NCBI GenBank assembly: GCA_015847255.1
Contig: JADLZK010001159.1
Span: 1-64,000 of the forward strand
Reading direction: 5' to 3'
Source: Hyparrhenia diplandra
Lineage: Eukaryota; Streptophyta; Magnoliopsida; Poales; Poaceae
DNA: 64,000 nucleotides
Shown here one piece after another: positions 10,266-23,300 of the stretch. Positions within the stretch are counted from its first letter, which is position 1, and each line of letters starts with the position of its first letter. The notes under the pieces are model-generated. The model did no database searches and was not told the DNA's origin. It saw only the letters and a list, made by a program, of their open reading frames with translations. The translations under genes were made by a program, and so were the position numbers.

Positions 10266-12300
10266 GACTTGAAGTTTGGTGGTGGCAACTGGATAGAAGG
10301 TGCCATGCCTATTAGTAGATCAAGTATGTGTCCCAAGGTTACCATTGATCAAGTATCTCTAGTTTAATGTGTCTCACAGTAACTCCAACTTCTTTGTATT
10401 GCCTTGTATGTCTGAATGTCAAGCAACCAAACATGTCTTATCTTGTATGTACGTATGTCAAGTAGGACCGCACTGTCCACAATGTAATGTGCAAAAGGCA
10501 CTTTACAATTTCCAACAGCAATTGTTTAGTCCCATCTTTTCACTATGCCCTGTGATGAAATGAAATCCAGTTTATTTATTTTTTAAGAAGAGCTTTTGTA
10601 TTTCGTGCTAAATTTCTAGTTTTGTTCGCATGCCGTTTACCGATCGAGAGCTTTCACGGAAAAAGAACTTCAATCCAGAGGAACAATTCTACATGATTCC
10701 TTCTGAACAGGCCTGCCAAGTTGCTTCAAATTACCTTCAAGATATACTGACGTTCACATCCACCACAAGTGACAGCAGGTGGTCGACTCAACCTCAGTCG
10801 CAGACACACGCAACACAGGCCCCTCTGTGGGTTGTGGTTAAAATTGTTGTGTTCTGCAAATTGTAATTCTTAAAACCACTATCAAATATAAAACCATTTT
10901 CCGTCCGTGGTAACGTTAGCTGAGCTCCATCGTGATCATGCTCAGCTTCAGCCGCCAGGGCAGGGGACAGAGCCACAGGCGCACAATGCTAGATTCAAAT
11001 TTACCAAGATTTATATTTCAAATGTGGACGAAACATCAATATTAATAACTTTTTTTGTTTTCTAATTAAATTTAAGATTGTTTGGCCCATGGAGAACCGA
11101 AAAAACCGTTGTTTGTTTGGACAGAGTGGGAGCACGTAAGTACCCTTTGTGATCATGAAATTGGGTTATTATCGTCATCGTTATCTAACCTACGAGTAGA
11201 GTACGTAATACTACTTGTGTCGTTATGCTGCAGTGCTGTGCGTTTTCATATTGGGGAACCGAATCTGATCTGCCATCCATCCGTCCGTCCATCCATTCGA
11301 TTCGAGAGATCGGATGCCATCGGCTTTGGTTGATCATTCCATCAATCCATGGATATATGATACGTATCTCATCATGCATGCACCTTTAACCTTTTGCTCC
11401 TACTCCTCCTCTTCTACTACAGTAGTAGCTGCTAGGAGTAGCTGGTTCTCTGCATCATCTAACATCTAGGAGAATGGAATAAATCATCTATGATGTATAT
11501 CTATTCCAAACATGCACCACCGTCCATCCACTTGGCAACCCAACGCAAACATGGCCAATCGGATTATATTCCTCCACCAATATAGGAGTAATCCCCTTCT
11601 CCATCTGGGGAAATCTTCGGCGCCGACCAGGTCGATGCCTAGTCGGCGCCAAACAGTGCGCCGACCACCCCTTGGTGGGCCAACTCACTAGGCCCAACGC
11701 GGTCACCGGAGCGGCGGGAGCCGGAAGAGGAGCTGGACCAGCGGCGACGGCGGCGGAGCAGGCATGAGGCGGAGTAGGAGACGACGAAACCCCCTAACCC
11801 GCCATGGCAACCGCGGCGAGCCCGGCGGTTAGTGTTCCGCGAGCAACCCCCATGAAAACTTTCTTCCCTTGGTCAGAATCCGGCCGGGGGAACTTAGCGG
11901 CGGTCGTTGACACGGCGGTGGTCGGCGGTGAGCAAGGCGGGCGCGGCTAGGACCGGACTCATCCGGTTGGGTATGGGTAGACGGGGGGCGTGGAGGTCGC
12001 CCATGGTGGGTGTGGTCGGAGCTCGAAGTGGCGGCTAGGGTTAGGTTTGCCGGCGGGGAGAAGAAGAGAGGGGAGGGGAGGAGGTGGACAAAGGCCGACG
12101 CGGGGCGGGGGCATCGGCGTCGCGGCGAGGAAGGAGAAGGAGTGGGTGTCGTGGGCTCTTAGCTGGGCCGGCCCACCTTAAATGGGCGGCGGCTAGCAGC
12201 CCCCCTCCACCCCATCCTCGCCTTCTAATCCACCTCGACTAAATTTTAAAAGAAAAAGAAAAACACCGAAGAAGTTTATTAGGAATAGTTTTAGGGCATG
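10266..12300. other. Intergenic, no gene supported
   Basis: 10266-11590 is AT-rich with short unconserved open frames. 11590-12180 is a GC-rich block with two copies of TCGGCGCC near 11615 and 11642; open frames exist in several frames but none shows a recognised domain or codon pattern. Confidence 0.5.
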
Positions 12301-12310
12301 TTTGGATGTT

Positions 12311-12382
12311 AGCCACTATCCGCCATACGCAAGGTTTGGCAATGGATGCTAGCCACTATCCGCCATACGCAAGGTTTGGCAA
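12311..12382. repeat. Tandem repeat, two 32 bp copies
   Basis: A unit beginning AGCCACTATCCGCCATACGC occurs at 12311-12342 and again at 12351-12382, separated by 8 bp. It lies in a segment bounded by GGGCATGTTTGGATG (12296) and CATCCAAACATTAC (12412-12425). Such complementary ends are typical of small hAT- or Harbinger-like MITEs, so the duplication may be internal to one. Confidence 0.75.
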
Positions 12383-13140
12383 GTTGTGGCGGCGGCGTCT
12401 CATTTGTAGCACCATCCAAACATTACTCCAACTTACATGGCTTGTCTAAACTTAAGACATGGTAAATTGTGGCCACAAACCAAATACTCTCATTCTCTTA
12501 AATTGTGGGTGTGGACGGTTGATGGCTGTAACGCCTTGTACTTAGCTACGGAACAGAGCGGAAGGGAGGCGGGGTTAACAAGAAAGCTGCCACTGTGACC
12601 GTTGTTGGCGATGGGGAGGATGAGGACCATTGTTGTTGTTTGTTGTGTTCCCGTCTTGCCGACGAGCGGTCAAAAGACACGACCAGACCACTGCGGAGAG
12701 CCAGCCGGAGGCAGGCGCAGGCTCGCTCAGCTGCTGCTCGTCACAGTTTGCTTTGGACGCAGGCCTGCACCGGCCACCGCAGCGCAAGACGACGACGACG
12801 ACGAGACGAGAGTTGTCCCGGGCCGGGGGGAGGAGGCCGGCCGGGGAGGGGAGGGGACAGCGTCGCCAGGTCGTGGGAGTAATAATGGCCGAGGCCGGCG
12901 GCACGATCGACGAGACCTGCTGCTGTCGTGTCCGGATGGACTGTGAGCCAGCCCCAGCCAGTGAAGGACGGTGGGCGGTGGCATGGTCTCCTCTCACAGG
13001 CGATGGATCAACAGGCCCCAGGTATCGGCACATGGCGCTCGCTCGCTGACACAGGCCCGGCCGGCCGGCCCTCCACTTTCACCTCTCCAAATCCATCCAA
13101 TTTAGATCGACCAAAATTTGCTGCCACGCTTCCCCTGGGT
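12383..13140. other. GC-rich intergenic block
   Basis: 12540-13040 is GC-rich with overlapping open frames on both strands, rich in R, P, G and S. No frame shows a known domain and the frames mirror each other, so I treat them as compositional. Confidence 0.45.
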
Positions 13141-13732
13141 CCACACACATGGGCACATGACACCGTGCTCAGAACCCCATCCACTCTCCCACCATTTATA
13201 GAAATATTATCCTACCACGGCAACGCTAGGCACAAAAAGAATCGCTTGTAGCAATGCGTGTTCGTTTGTTTGCTTCATCTTATTTTAATTTTTCTCCTCA
13301 TTTATTAAATCAGGAACAAATTCATTGATGGTGCGGTGTTTTTCTCAAACGACAACATACTCTATATTTCCTAGCCTTGTTTAGATGTCACAGTAAATTT
13401 GTAAAAAACTTTAGAACTCTTGTAGCACAAATAGCACGTTTTGTTTGTTTGCTGGTAAGAAGGCTAAGGCACACACACATGGGCACATGACATTTTGCAC
13501 CCACCCCATCCACTCTCCCACCATTTATAGCAGCTGAGCTAAAACGTTCAACGCCCAGCAGAAAGGTACATATTTTCGCTTGTAGAGATAAAGCGTGTTC
13601 GTTTGTTTGCTTCATCTTATTTTAATTTATTTTCTCTCACTATTAAATCAGGAACAAATTCATTGATGGTGCGGTGTTTTTCTCAAACGACAACATACTT
13701 TATATTTCCTAGCCTTGTTTAGATGTCACAAA
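13141..13732. repeat. Diverged direct repeat, about 260 bp units
   Basis: 13141-13395 and 13470-13732 match along most of their length. Shared landmarks are CACACATGGGCACATGACA, CCACTCTCCCACCATTTATA, TTCGTTTGTTTGCTTCATC, TCAGGAACAAATTCATTGAT and TTTCCTAGCCTTGTTTAGAT, in the same order. About 75 bp separate them. Confidence 0.85.
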
Positions 13733-15290
13733 AATTTAAAAAAAAAAACGTTAGAACTTTTTTGGAGACATCATTGTAGACGCTTTTTGTTTGTTTCACT
13801 GTGACTATTTAAACTGTATAATTAGTTTTTTATCTAAATTTTAAAATAAAAACATATGTTTTTGGTGTATTTAATGTGCAATTATATATTGAAATAGGAG
13901 ATATTTATAAAACATAAAGTATCATTGGTTAGAAATTTTAGCCATCTTACAAAACCGAGATTTAAATCTTCTAGTAGCTAACAGCCTGTTTCACTGTGAC
14001 AACTTTGACCTGCGTAGCTATTTTAGTCGTATATGTGGACACTAGCTTCCAGCCTAGTATCTCGAATAGACATAGCTAATTATACTTGGACACCAAGCTA
14101 ACAATTGTCTCGCTAACTATCAGATCAAAGTTAATACTAGCAACAAATATTGTAGAATGCAAAAGCCATCCGGCCTAGCTCTATTCAGGCTAGTAGTAGA
14201 AAAGAAAGGACATTATAGAGAGCAAAAAACCATCGATGCATCTATTCACGCTACTACCAGTAACAAATAGAAAAAAAAAAAATTATTATAAAGAAGAAAA
14301 AAAAAAAACACGGATGCATCTACCTCCTCACCTTTTAGCGACATCTAAACTGCGCCAAGCTAACTATTGGGTGCTATTGGATTGTCTTAACAAAAAATAA
14401 CCAAAGTACCAGCGAATTGTTAGCTGGGTGGCCAACCAGCAAACAAATGGTTTGTTATGCGCTAGGTAATAAAACAACCAGCTAATAATTACATTGGCTT
14501 TTCTAATGTATCACCTTTGATATGTAATGTACCTAATAAAAAAACAAAATAACTCCAAATTTGGAACGAAATGAGTAATTGTTTGCTAGACGGAAGATTA
14601 GCACAGCTACTATTTAGCTAGTAGACATCAAACGGAACCCCAAGCTAATTTTAGCTGCTAATCCTTACCCAATCAGGCCCTTAGAACTGTATTGCTGTCA
14701 GTAATCTGCGTGTCCTAACCTACACCACCAAACCATGAGTCCAGGACAGGGCATTTTTATCAGGCTACAAAAACAAGGCCACGTTTAGTTGGCAGATTTT
14801 TTTGCCACAAAAGTGCAAATTTTTGACTCCTCAACACCAAAAAGTGTTCGGAGCGGTAAATATAGGTAAAAAAATTAACTAATTACACAGTTCTGCCAAC
14901 AGTGTCGTATTGGACAATATTTACCACAAACAAAGTGTCCTCCTACACCAAAAATCATCTGAAACAACGCCCAAGTCTGAAACTGTGCTGTCCTGCCAAA
15001 GTGTCGTACAGTAGTACTCCTACACCAAAAGATCATTGATTACGCGCAGCATAAAAGTGTCCTCCAAATACTCCTATCTGAAGCGTCCAGCATAAAAGCG
15101 ACAGGAGGACAGGATAACGGGGCATCTGAACCACTTGGAAGTTTCTTTATCCTATATAAAACCGTACTCCATCCACTGCAAACAGGATATATAACCTGTA
15201 AAAGCAGAGGTGCGCGCTCCTCCATCATCAGCCAGATTATATATTTTTTTTTTAACTAGGCAGTAGGCAAAAATCATTTTACCAATCTGC
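13733..15290. other. Intergenic, MITE-like debris
   Basis: AT-rich sequence. CCTTGTTTAGATGTCACA (about 13713) and CCAATCAGGCCCTTAG (about 14669-14684), and later GGCCACGTTTAGTTGGC (14778), resemble ends of hAT- and Harbinger-type MITEs, but I could not pair exact termini. No gene seen. Confidence 0.4.
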
Positions 15291-15334
15291 TGGAATGCTT
15301 ATGTGTTGCAGAGATGCTTCTCAGTTCTGAAGAA

Positions 15335-15470
15335 AGCTAGAACATGATGGTTACTATTGACAAATGTAGTCTTTGATCTTCAAAGAAGATAGAACATGAT
15401 GGCTGCTATTGACAAATGCAATCTTGATCCTCAAAGCAGATAGAACATGGCTGCTATTGACAAATGCAGA
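15335..15470. repeat. Three imperfect tandem units
   Basis: GCTATTGACAAATGCA-type sequence with preceding AGATAGAACATGATGG recurs three times at intervals of about 50-57 bp (around 15350, 15405 and 15450). No coding potential. A similar local reiteration of CTGTTGCACAGAAACAAA occurs at 15652, 15703 and 15793. Confidence 0.7.
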
Positions 15471-15479
15471 ACGCGGCAG

Positions 15480-16471
15480 CAAGGGGCCAGATTAGTGGTA
15501 CTAACCAATACAGTAGTACACAGGATGGCAATTATTAGTGGTACTGATAGCAAGAACATGGCCAATCAGACAAGAGATGACAAGAACAGTAAGCAATGGG
15601 GGAACTGACACCAGTGTCACCCGCAGCAGCAGAAAAGCTTTTCTCCTTTCTCTGTTGCACAGAAACAAATCACTTTTTTTTTTTGGTTGAGGAATCACTC
15701 TCTCTGTTGCACAGAAACAAAAGAGTGTACTCCAGCTTAGTACAAACAAAGCAAACAGAAACAAATCACTCGCTGCAGAGCATCATGCCATCTGTTGCAC
15801 AGAAACAAATCATCATCATCATATCCATCCAGAGAACAAAACAACCTAAGGCAGGCAGATGAGAACAGCTAGTAGGTGCCAGCAATTCCAATCCGTACCA
15901 AAAGTGTGATCCAACCACCCCAACCGTGCGTAGTACCACAAGCATTGTCCATGCGCATATATAATCAAATCACAATCGTAATCAAACCAAGCATAAGGAT
16001 TTAATCTTGGATAATAATCATCTCATCTCCTTCCTCAGTCTGGAAGAACAACAAACCACAAAAAAGAGGCAGATTTAACATCTCCTCGGCAACAGGACCA
16101 ATCCATCTCACTTCTCAATTCTTAAAACCTTAACAACGACGACAACGAGACCAAGCACACTCGATGATGATAACTTACTTGAGCTCCTCTACGAACCCAA
16201 TAACAGAAAGAGAAAAATCTGAAAACGACTGACTGACGGAACTGACGCGCTCCTCTCATCTGCAATCACCAGGGTGGGAGAGAGGCGGCGGCGGACGGGC
16301 GCTCATGAGCGCCCGGATCGATCGGCAAAACTAAAGCGATACTCCGAGACGGACACAGTGAGAGGTTCTTAAGCAGCAGCGAGATCTAGAAGGGGACCAG
16401 CAGCAGCAGCAGGTGGCGGAGCGATCCGATCCGATCCGATCTCATCTGGCAGGACGGAACCCGGACCCACA
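15480..16471 (-). other. Region downstream of the CSP gene
   Basis: Sequence downstream of the CSP stop codon, probably containing its 3'UTR. It holds dispersed copies of CTGTTGCACAGAAACAAA. No separate gene was recognised. Confidence 0.4.
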
Positions 16472-17213
16472 TCATGTGGGGCAGTCGCGGGCGATGTGGC
16501 CGGCCTCGCCGCAGTTGTAGCAGGAGCGGTCCCCGCCGCCACCACCACCGCCGAACCTCCCTCCACCGCCACCACCGCTGGGGCAGTCCCTGGCCATGTG
16601 GCCACCCTGGCCGCAGTTGTAGCAGGCGCCGCCGCCGCCACCACCACCACCATACCCGCCGCCACCGCCGCTAGGACAGTCCCTGGCCATGTGGCCAGGC
16701 TCGCCGCACTTGAAGCAGCCACCTCCACCACCACCTCCGTAGCCACCGCCACCTCCATAGCCGCCTCCACCACCACCGCCGTAGCCTCCATCACCACTGG
16801 GGCAGTCCCCTGGCCATATGACCAGGCTCGCCGCACTTGTAGCAGGCGCCAGGACCACCTCCGCCACCGGATCTCCGTCCTCCGCCCCAGCTCCCGCCGT
16901 AGCTGCGTCCACCGCCGCCAGATCCGCGGGATCCGTAGCCTCCCCCGCGGTCACCGCCTCCACCGCCGCCACCGCCGCCCTTGACGTTGGATCCGTCGGG
17001 GCCGGTGACGTCGACGGCCTTGGTGCGGCCGTCGTCGCCCTCCGAGACGGAGAACTCCACCTCCTCGCCCTCGGCGAGCGAGCGGAAGCCCTCCGACTTG
17101 ATCGACGACTGGTGCACGAAGAGGTCCTCGCTGCCGTCCTCCGGCGAGATGAAGCCGAAGCCCTTGGTGTCGTTGAACCACTTCACCGTCCCCCTCAACC
17201 TCGCCGCCGCCAT
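16472..17213 (-). CDS. Cold-shock-domain, glycine-rich CCHC zinc-knuckle RNA-binding protein
   Basis: Plant cold-shock proteins of this type bind RNA and single-stranded DNA, act as RNA chaperones and are often cold-induced. Starting at ATG 17213, residues 5-70 are the cold-shock domain (GTVKWFNDTKGFGFI is RNP1, DLFVHQSSI is RNP2). Four CCHC knuckles follow in glycine-rich linkers: CYKCGEPGHMARDC (about 124), CFKCGEPGHMARDC, CYNCGQGGHMARDC and CYNCGEAGHIARDC, with the stop right after DCPT. The frame breaks inside the first knuckle at about 16802-16812: GGGG is present where GGG is required, giving a premature stop. With that base removed the product is 246 residues. No intron is seen. A TATA-like TATAAG lies about 120 bp upstream of the ATG. 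Confidence 0.93.
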
Positions 17214-17329
17214 CGCAACCCTCCAAACCCCTAGCTGCCGCTGCAGATGCTAGGGTTGATGGATTTTTTTTCTCTTTCTCCCCTTGTGATCGGCGATCTT
17301 ATCTACTCGGGGGCGGTGGACTTGGGGTA

Positions 17330-17336
17330 CTTATAG
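17330..17336 (-). promoter_or_regulatory. TATA-like box of the CSP gene
   Basis: On the minus strand the sequence reads CTATAAGTACC, about 117 bp upstream of the CSP start codon. That is a plausible position for a TATA box with a short 5'UTR. Confidence 0.45.
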
Positions 17337-17339
17337 AAA

Positions 17340-18663
17340 GAGGGCGGCGGATACGAGGAAGGCGCGGGAGCGGGAGGATCGGACGGCTGGGATGGATCCA
17401 GGGACGTGGGCGGACGGTCGAGGAGGGGTGGGCCCGTTTGGGAGTCTCACGTGTGGCGTGGGCCCGCATGGCAGGGGCGGTCGGGGGAGGGAAGGCAGCG
17501 CCAGGGAGGCGCTGTTGGTTGGGTTGGTGGTATCTGTGGGTGGATGACGGGTGGGCCCGGCGGTAATGGACACGGTTCGATCCGGTATACACGGGCGTGA
17601 TCGTGCTCCGCCTCGTGATTGGTGAACTCCATTTTGTTATTGGAGTGCTACTCGTATGGTTTGATTTGATTCTTTTCAGGCCTGTTTGGTCTTTTGTCGA
17701 GTCGAGATATTTTTGTAGAAAAAAAAAAACTTTGTTGTTTGATTTTTGATGGTAACAATACGATTATGGAGGGAGGGAATTTTTATATGGACAGAGATTA
17801 TTGTTTGGTTTGACGATGATTTCTTGACACGACAACCGGTTGATTTTAGAAAGAAAACCAAATTTCAAAAAGGATTGTTCAATACTAAAAAGGAAGGAGA
17901 TATAATGTAAACAAAAGTTAAAAGGCGTGTTATGAATGTTAGGCAGGGCTAAAAATTGGTTAAAAGATGAGTCCACCTATTATCGCCACTATTTCCCTAA
18001 AAAAGGCTTAAAAGCACATTGATACATGACTCAAACATCAATCAAACAAAGCCAACTAGAACAACAAGTAATGCCTACAAGTTGGATGAAACCTTAGAGA
18101 TTCTACGTCATGTATTTTGTAGAGTGAGGACATGAGACTAATCCTACACCATCTCCCTAGTAGAATTGGGACATGAGTTTGCATGAGGAGGTCTCTCGTT
18201 AGTGTGGGAGAGTACTATGACAATTTAGTGTCAACAACAACCTAAACACTTGAATAGAACAAGGGTTTTGTCTGTAACTCTCTCATTTTCATAAGAATTA
18301 CATCGCACACGCCCACAACCCGATGAACACTCATCCCTATAATACACGTACACAAAACTATATCCCTATAAACACCACTAGCGTTAGCAATTGTGCAGCC
18401 GCCATGACCACCAAACATCAAGCTAACAACTAGCGCACATAAAACATTGCTTGAACCCTTTGTGGATCGCACAAGGAGTGACGAACGAGGTGTACATATC
18501 ATGTGGATGTGTTACATACGGTCAAATTAGTTTTTGTCTTTAAGTCAATGTTAAGCATTCTTTGAAAACATTATCTATATTGATCATGCTAAAGCCATGT
18601 AGCAAAAGATTATGATGCAATGGGATACTTAACTTGGTTTGTATTCATTTGCTTTAGTGTTAC
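17340..18663. other. Intergenic, no gene supported
   Basis: CSP promoter up to about 17650, then AT-rich sequence. GGCCTGTTTGGTCTTTTGTC at 17680 resembles a MITE end. No conserved coding exon seen. Confidence 0.4.
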
Positions 18664-18872
18664 TCCACAATATAAATGTGTGCCATCACAAGCAATGAGA
18701 CCACATATGTTTGCATAAGGTCGTGCCTCTTTTTTTTCTTTATATACATTCACTCACTATTCCACCTTCCCCACAATATAAATGTGTGCCATCACAAGCA
18801 ATGAGACCACATATGTTTGCATAAGGTCGTGCCTCTTTTTCTTTATATACATTCACTCACTATTCCACCTTC
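18600..18872 (-). pseudogene. Possible PIF/Harbinger transposase fragment within a tandem duplication
   Basis: A unit of about 104 bp (18664-18770) is repeated at once at 18771-18872, differing mainly in T-run length. On the minus strand both copies can be read as ANICGLIACDGTHLYCGV. The IACDGTH core resembles the first catalytic block of plant Harbinger nucleases (consensus GAxDGTH). No longer open frame continues from it. The domain match is short, so the call is tentative. Confidence 0.3.
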
Positions 18873-20397
18873 CCGTCGTTCGCCCGTATTATTGGAAATT
18901 CCAAAAATACACTTTTCCATATTCCTAATTACGTATTATAGCGACGAAGAATAAAACTATCACTATATTTTTTTTCTTTTTCTTGCTCTTCCAAGCACAG
19001 GATAACCCTAAAGGGTTGTGGATTTTTTTTCCCTACTAGTGAGGCCTTTCCCTGCACCACCCCCATCGGGTGGTTGACAAAGTTCATAACCACCTACGTG
19101 GTGTGGTACAAACTATTCTTTAGATGAGTCTTCTTATAATAAATATGGCAATATTTGAGGGAGCCACTTCCCCCCTCTCTCATACATCAAACTATTATCC
19201 CTCTATCTAATTCAAGGAAACTGTCAATGCCTATGTTGGTGTGAGATATGTTGTTGTGAGATGGGCCAAAAAATATTTTGTGATGCCTTTGCGTGCTCAC
19301 AACCATTTCCAAACAGAAATCAAATGGGCATGTACACTTCGCCAAACGATGACGCAGGTAGCGCTGGAACTGACACGTACCCTGACGTCGTGGGTAGTAC
19401 GGCCCAACGCAGCTACCGCTGATGGTGTATCATATATGAACTGGATTGCAGTTAGACACAGCCCTAGACATGGATTACTTCATCCTCACTGCCTGAGAGC
19501 CCTGAGATCGAAGTTATACTGTGCCTATTTTTCCCTTTTAATCTTGACGAGTAGTTTCTATAAGAGTAAAATTTCTTTCCCCAAGTGTGGAAATATTATA
19601 ACGGAAGGATCTTTTGACCATTAGCTGGGACGCTGATGGCTACTCCTCAGCTCGCCATGTTTTATCTTGTCTAAGCTTCCACATCACCACATAGGTCCTT
19701 TATACATCAGCTACCAAATACTACCAAACAGATAACAGCTGCCAGAAAAAAAAATGGATAACAAAAGCGACGTGCAACAGATATCAAACTACTTGCGGAA
19801 ACAATGCTCTTTTCTGTGAGGTGATTAGATGACACTTTTGTTTCACCTCAAAAACATTGAAGCTTCATGAATCAAGAGTAATCTAAAAATCAGATTCCAA
19901 CAGGAATCAAGGGATTTGAAACACATGGAATCAAGTTTTAGACAATTCATTAAAGGCCCAGGATATCCGGACTGTACAAGAGATGTCCTATGCTGTCAAA
20001 TTTGCAGTGTATACCAGATATCCGGTCTGTACAGAGATGTTCTATGCTGTCATTTATTACTCGGTGTCATTGAGATGATTTATGGTGCCATGTCAAGAGT
20101 GTCCCATTGTTGCCATGTCAAGTCGTTTTCCATATCCAGATAAGAAAGAAATATAACACACCAGACATAACCCCGGTATTTCCACAACCTTGATACAACT
20201 GCATATGAAGAAAATATGTGAGCTACAAATGATTTTTGTTGTGGAAGTGCAAGTTACCATCACTGCTCAGCATCAGTTTTCGTGCCTCCTGGCTAAGCTA
20301 ATAAGCTATTGCTGTCTCATGATTTCATTTTGCGCATTCCTTAGCGTCTAAAAGACTTATCCGCGTAGGGGCATCAAAGCTCATAATTGAAGATCTA
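18873..20397. other. Intergenic, FIO1 downstream
   Basis: No gene recognised. A short direct repeat containing GATATCCGG, CTGTACA and CTATGCTGTCA occurs at about 19962-20002 and 20017-20055. The last part, toward 20397, is probably FIO1 3'UTR. Confidence 0.45.
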
Positions 20398-23300
20398 TCA
20401 CGCCTTACTGAGACATTCCATCCTTAACGCGTCCTCCAACTGAGAGAATAATGATGAGAAGGTACCTGCAGAAAAAAAAAAACCCAGGAAAATGAGTGTC
20501 CTTGTCACCACGACATGTACCTTAATAATAAGAAAGAGAGCCATCAGACAACATATCTGACACAATCATACTGATGTTGGTTCTTAAGCAAGTCCATTGG
20601 GATAACAGTAGTTACAGGAAGTTAGTGTAATATCTGTATCTATGCATATGCATATACTCCTATAGTACACATGAAAAGAGCATTTTATAGCAGTTTCAGC
20701 TTTCATGAAAGAAATACTAAAGAATTAGGCAGGAGATTATTTGATAACTTTTGGCTTGATTTGTAAGTTTCTCTGCACAACTTGAACAGTTGTATTCTCC
20801 ATAACTAAGACAGTCGATAACAGAAGAATTTTAACATGTCATCTGATCCGGATGTACAGGCTCTGCCTCCTACAGACCAACAGCCAATCTAGAAATGGTC
20901 CCTAAGATACCCGTGTCATTTATGTCTCCATCGTGAGATTAGCCACTAGCATCTGTCGAGAGCCAGTGACAAGCCTGTCAAGCCATATGGAAGAGCCAGC
21001 CAGACATCAGTACTGCCACCACTCCCTCTTTTGATATGATAGACAACTATTCTTCAGGACCATTTTATCACTATCGGCCCCACCAGCACAGCTTGGCAAA
21101 GTTGGACTAGACATGCTACAGTAGTTGCATATGCCAGCCTGTAGACTTGGCGTTTTATGGTGTATCGAATTTTCAGTCTCCATGAACAGATTTCATTATA
21201 ATAGGGAGCACATGGCGTAGTAAAAGCATTGACGAAGAAATACATACGTGGTAAGGACACCATCCTAGACACCCAAGAGTTAATAGCATTACCAGAATGG
21301 ATTTCAGATCTCATGTGTCATGAATGCATAGTAGACAGTTCATTTGATTCAACTGTTATATACAGTAGATGGAAAGGACATAAACAGCTCAACATGGAGG
21401 CACCATGCTATTTGAAATGGATTTGATAGATGTATAGTTACACATGAAACTATATGACGACCAAGAGCATAAATGCTTGTCATATCTTAAAGCAATCTGA
21501 TAAAGGTGTTTCAGTTTGATCATGTAATATGCCAATAATCACATAAAGACCATGGGACTACCTGATAATGCTTTATTCAATAATGAACCTTTGATTAGGA
21601 GGGTCCCAGGAATTTGTTCAAACACCTACACAAGGATAAAAAAAAAAAAAAAGATGTGGAATAATCATTATAGAAAAGAAAGTTAACAAAGTACAAGAAA
21701 CGCGATTTACAGCCAACATACTGTAATACAAAATGATATTCCCTTGACAACACTTTGTAACTTTGTAGAGCTGTCTTCTAGAGAACCGGCATAATCATCC
21801 CCATGCAATATTGCAGCCTCAATCTGCTCATCTGACAACGTGACCTAAAGAAATATTCCAAGCCAGTATTAACACGAGAACACAATGCATAAACATCAGA
21901 TACTCAAGGAGAACAGTTTTTATATCTCTGTTACGATGAATTTAAGAAGCGTCATACTAACAAATGAACTTACATTGACCGAAAAAGGATGACGAATCAG
22001 TTTTGCATGATAGATTAGAAGCTAGAAAGAAAGGCTCAGTTGATTTCAGAACTTGGAAAGCGCCATGTTCACGCCGAAGGCCCTTATTTCATTATGCCAA
22101 ATATACATTTCAAAACAGAGGTTAGACAAAGTGCAAATATAGTAATAGAGTAGCAAGGATTCTTATGTAAACATAACCACTTAAGAAACAGGTGAAGTAG
22201 CCACTCGAGAAATAGGTGAAGCAGACAGGAAGGTTTCTGAATGAAGTTAATCAACAAGATTGCTTCAACCTTATTGCAACGTTAACTAGGCAAATAACTA
22301 AAACGGTAAACAAAACAATCTGAACATCTCAACTATGCAAAGTTTGGATACTCGGAGCTTCACAGAACAGATATGAGCTGGAATTTTTTGTTTTGTTTGT
22401 TAATGAGACCCAGTCGGGTAACTTGCCAGTTTGAATGACAGAACATATGTAAAGGGACAAAAGGTGAAATGATGCCAACCTGAAGCATAAAGGAATGGTG
22501 GTTTTTGCTGGAGCACTGGAGCTAAGGACCATTTTTCTTGGTCTTGGAGCAATGAATGACCAAGCAAGGCCCCATCTAGCTGTCTGACCTTGTACAAATT
22601 CAGTAGTTTTCACAACTGAGGCCCCAGCCCCACGGATCTTTGAGATCAATATCTTTAAGTTTGCCTTTCTGCCGATCATCGATGTAAACCACCTAAACAA
22701 AATAATAATAAAACCATCGTACAGATAAATACAAAAAAATAACATACATTACCATAGTGAGAAAAGCTTAGAATTACCTGAAAGAGTTCTTAAGGGAAAC
22801 ACTATCTTCAATTATTTGTGTAACAAATGCCAGCTCACCACCAGGGCAAACCATCTCTTCAGCTGTCCCACCGCACGATGTTTTTGGGTTAAGACCAGCT
22901 TCCTCTATGCTCTCAAAAAATGGAGGATTGCACATACAGAAGTCAAACCTCTCACTCTCCTTTACAACACCCACAAGGATATGTGGCTTTGGCATAGCTA
23001 CATCCTCGGCAGGCTCTAAAATCTTCTCCCTTGCAGCTTCCTGACAACAGATTCAGATTCAGATTCAGAGGACAGTGCATTTGCGTTTCTGATTTCAATT
23101 AGCTCTGCTAGGTGTGGATTGCTCTCCACATTCTTCTTAGCCCATTCAAGAGCAACATCAGTGACATCTACAAACAAAAGACAGTTACATAATCGAAGTT
23201 ATAATCTCTCTCATTTATTGAGACAACGATTCACGGAACTGAACATGAAGTGCAGAAGGTAGAAAGGAATACCAGATCCAACAAAGGTCCATCCCAGCAA

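Noticed and set aside
12575..13049. Overlapping long frames on both strands
   Set aside because: GC-rich composition with mirrored frames rich in R, P and S; no domain, no splice support.
15645..15815. CRISPR-like spaced repeats of CTGTTGCACAGAAACAAA
   Set aside because: Only three irregularly spaced copies in plant nuclear DNA; local duplication is sufficient.
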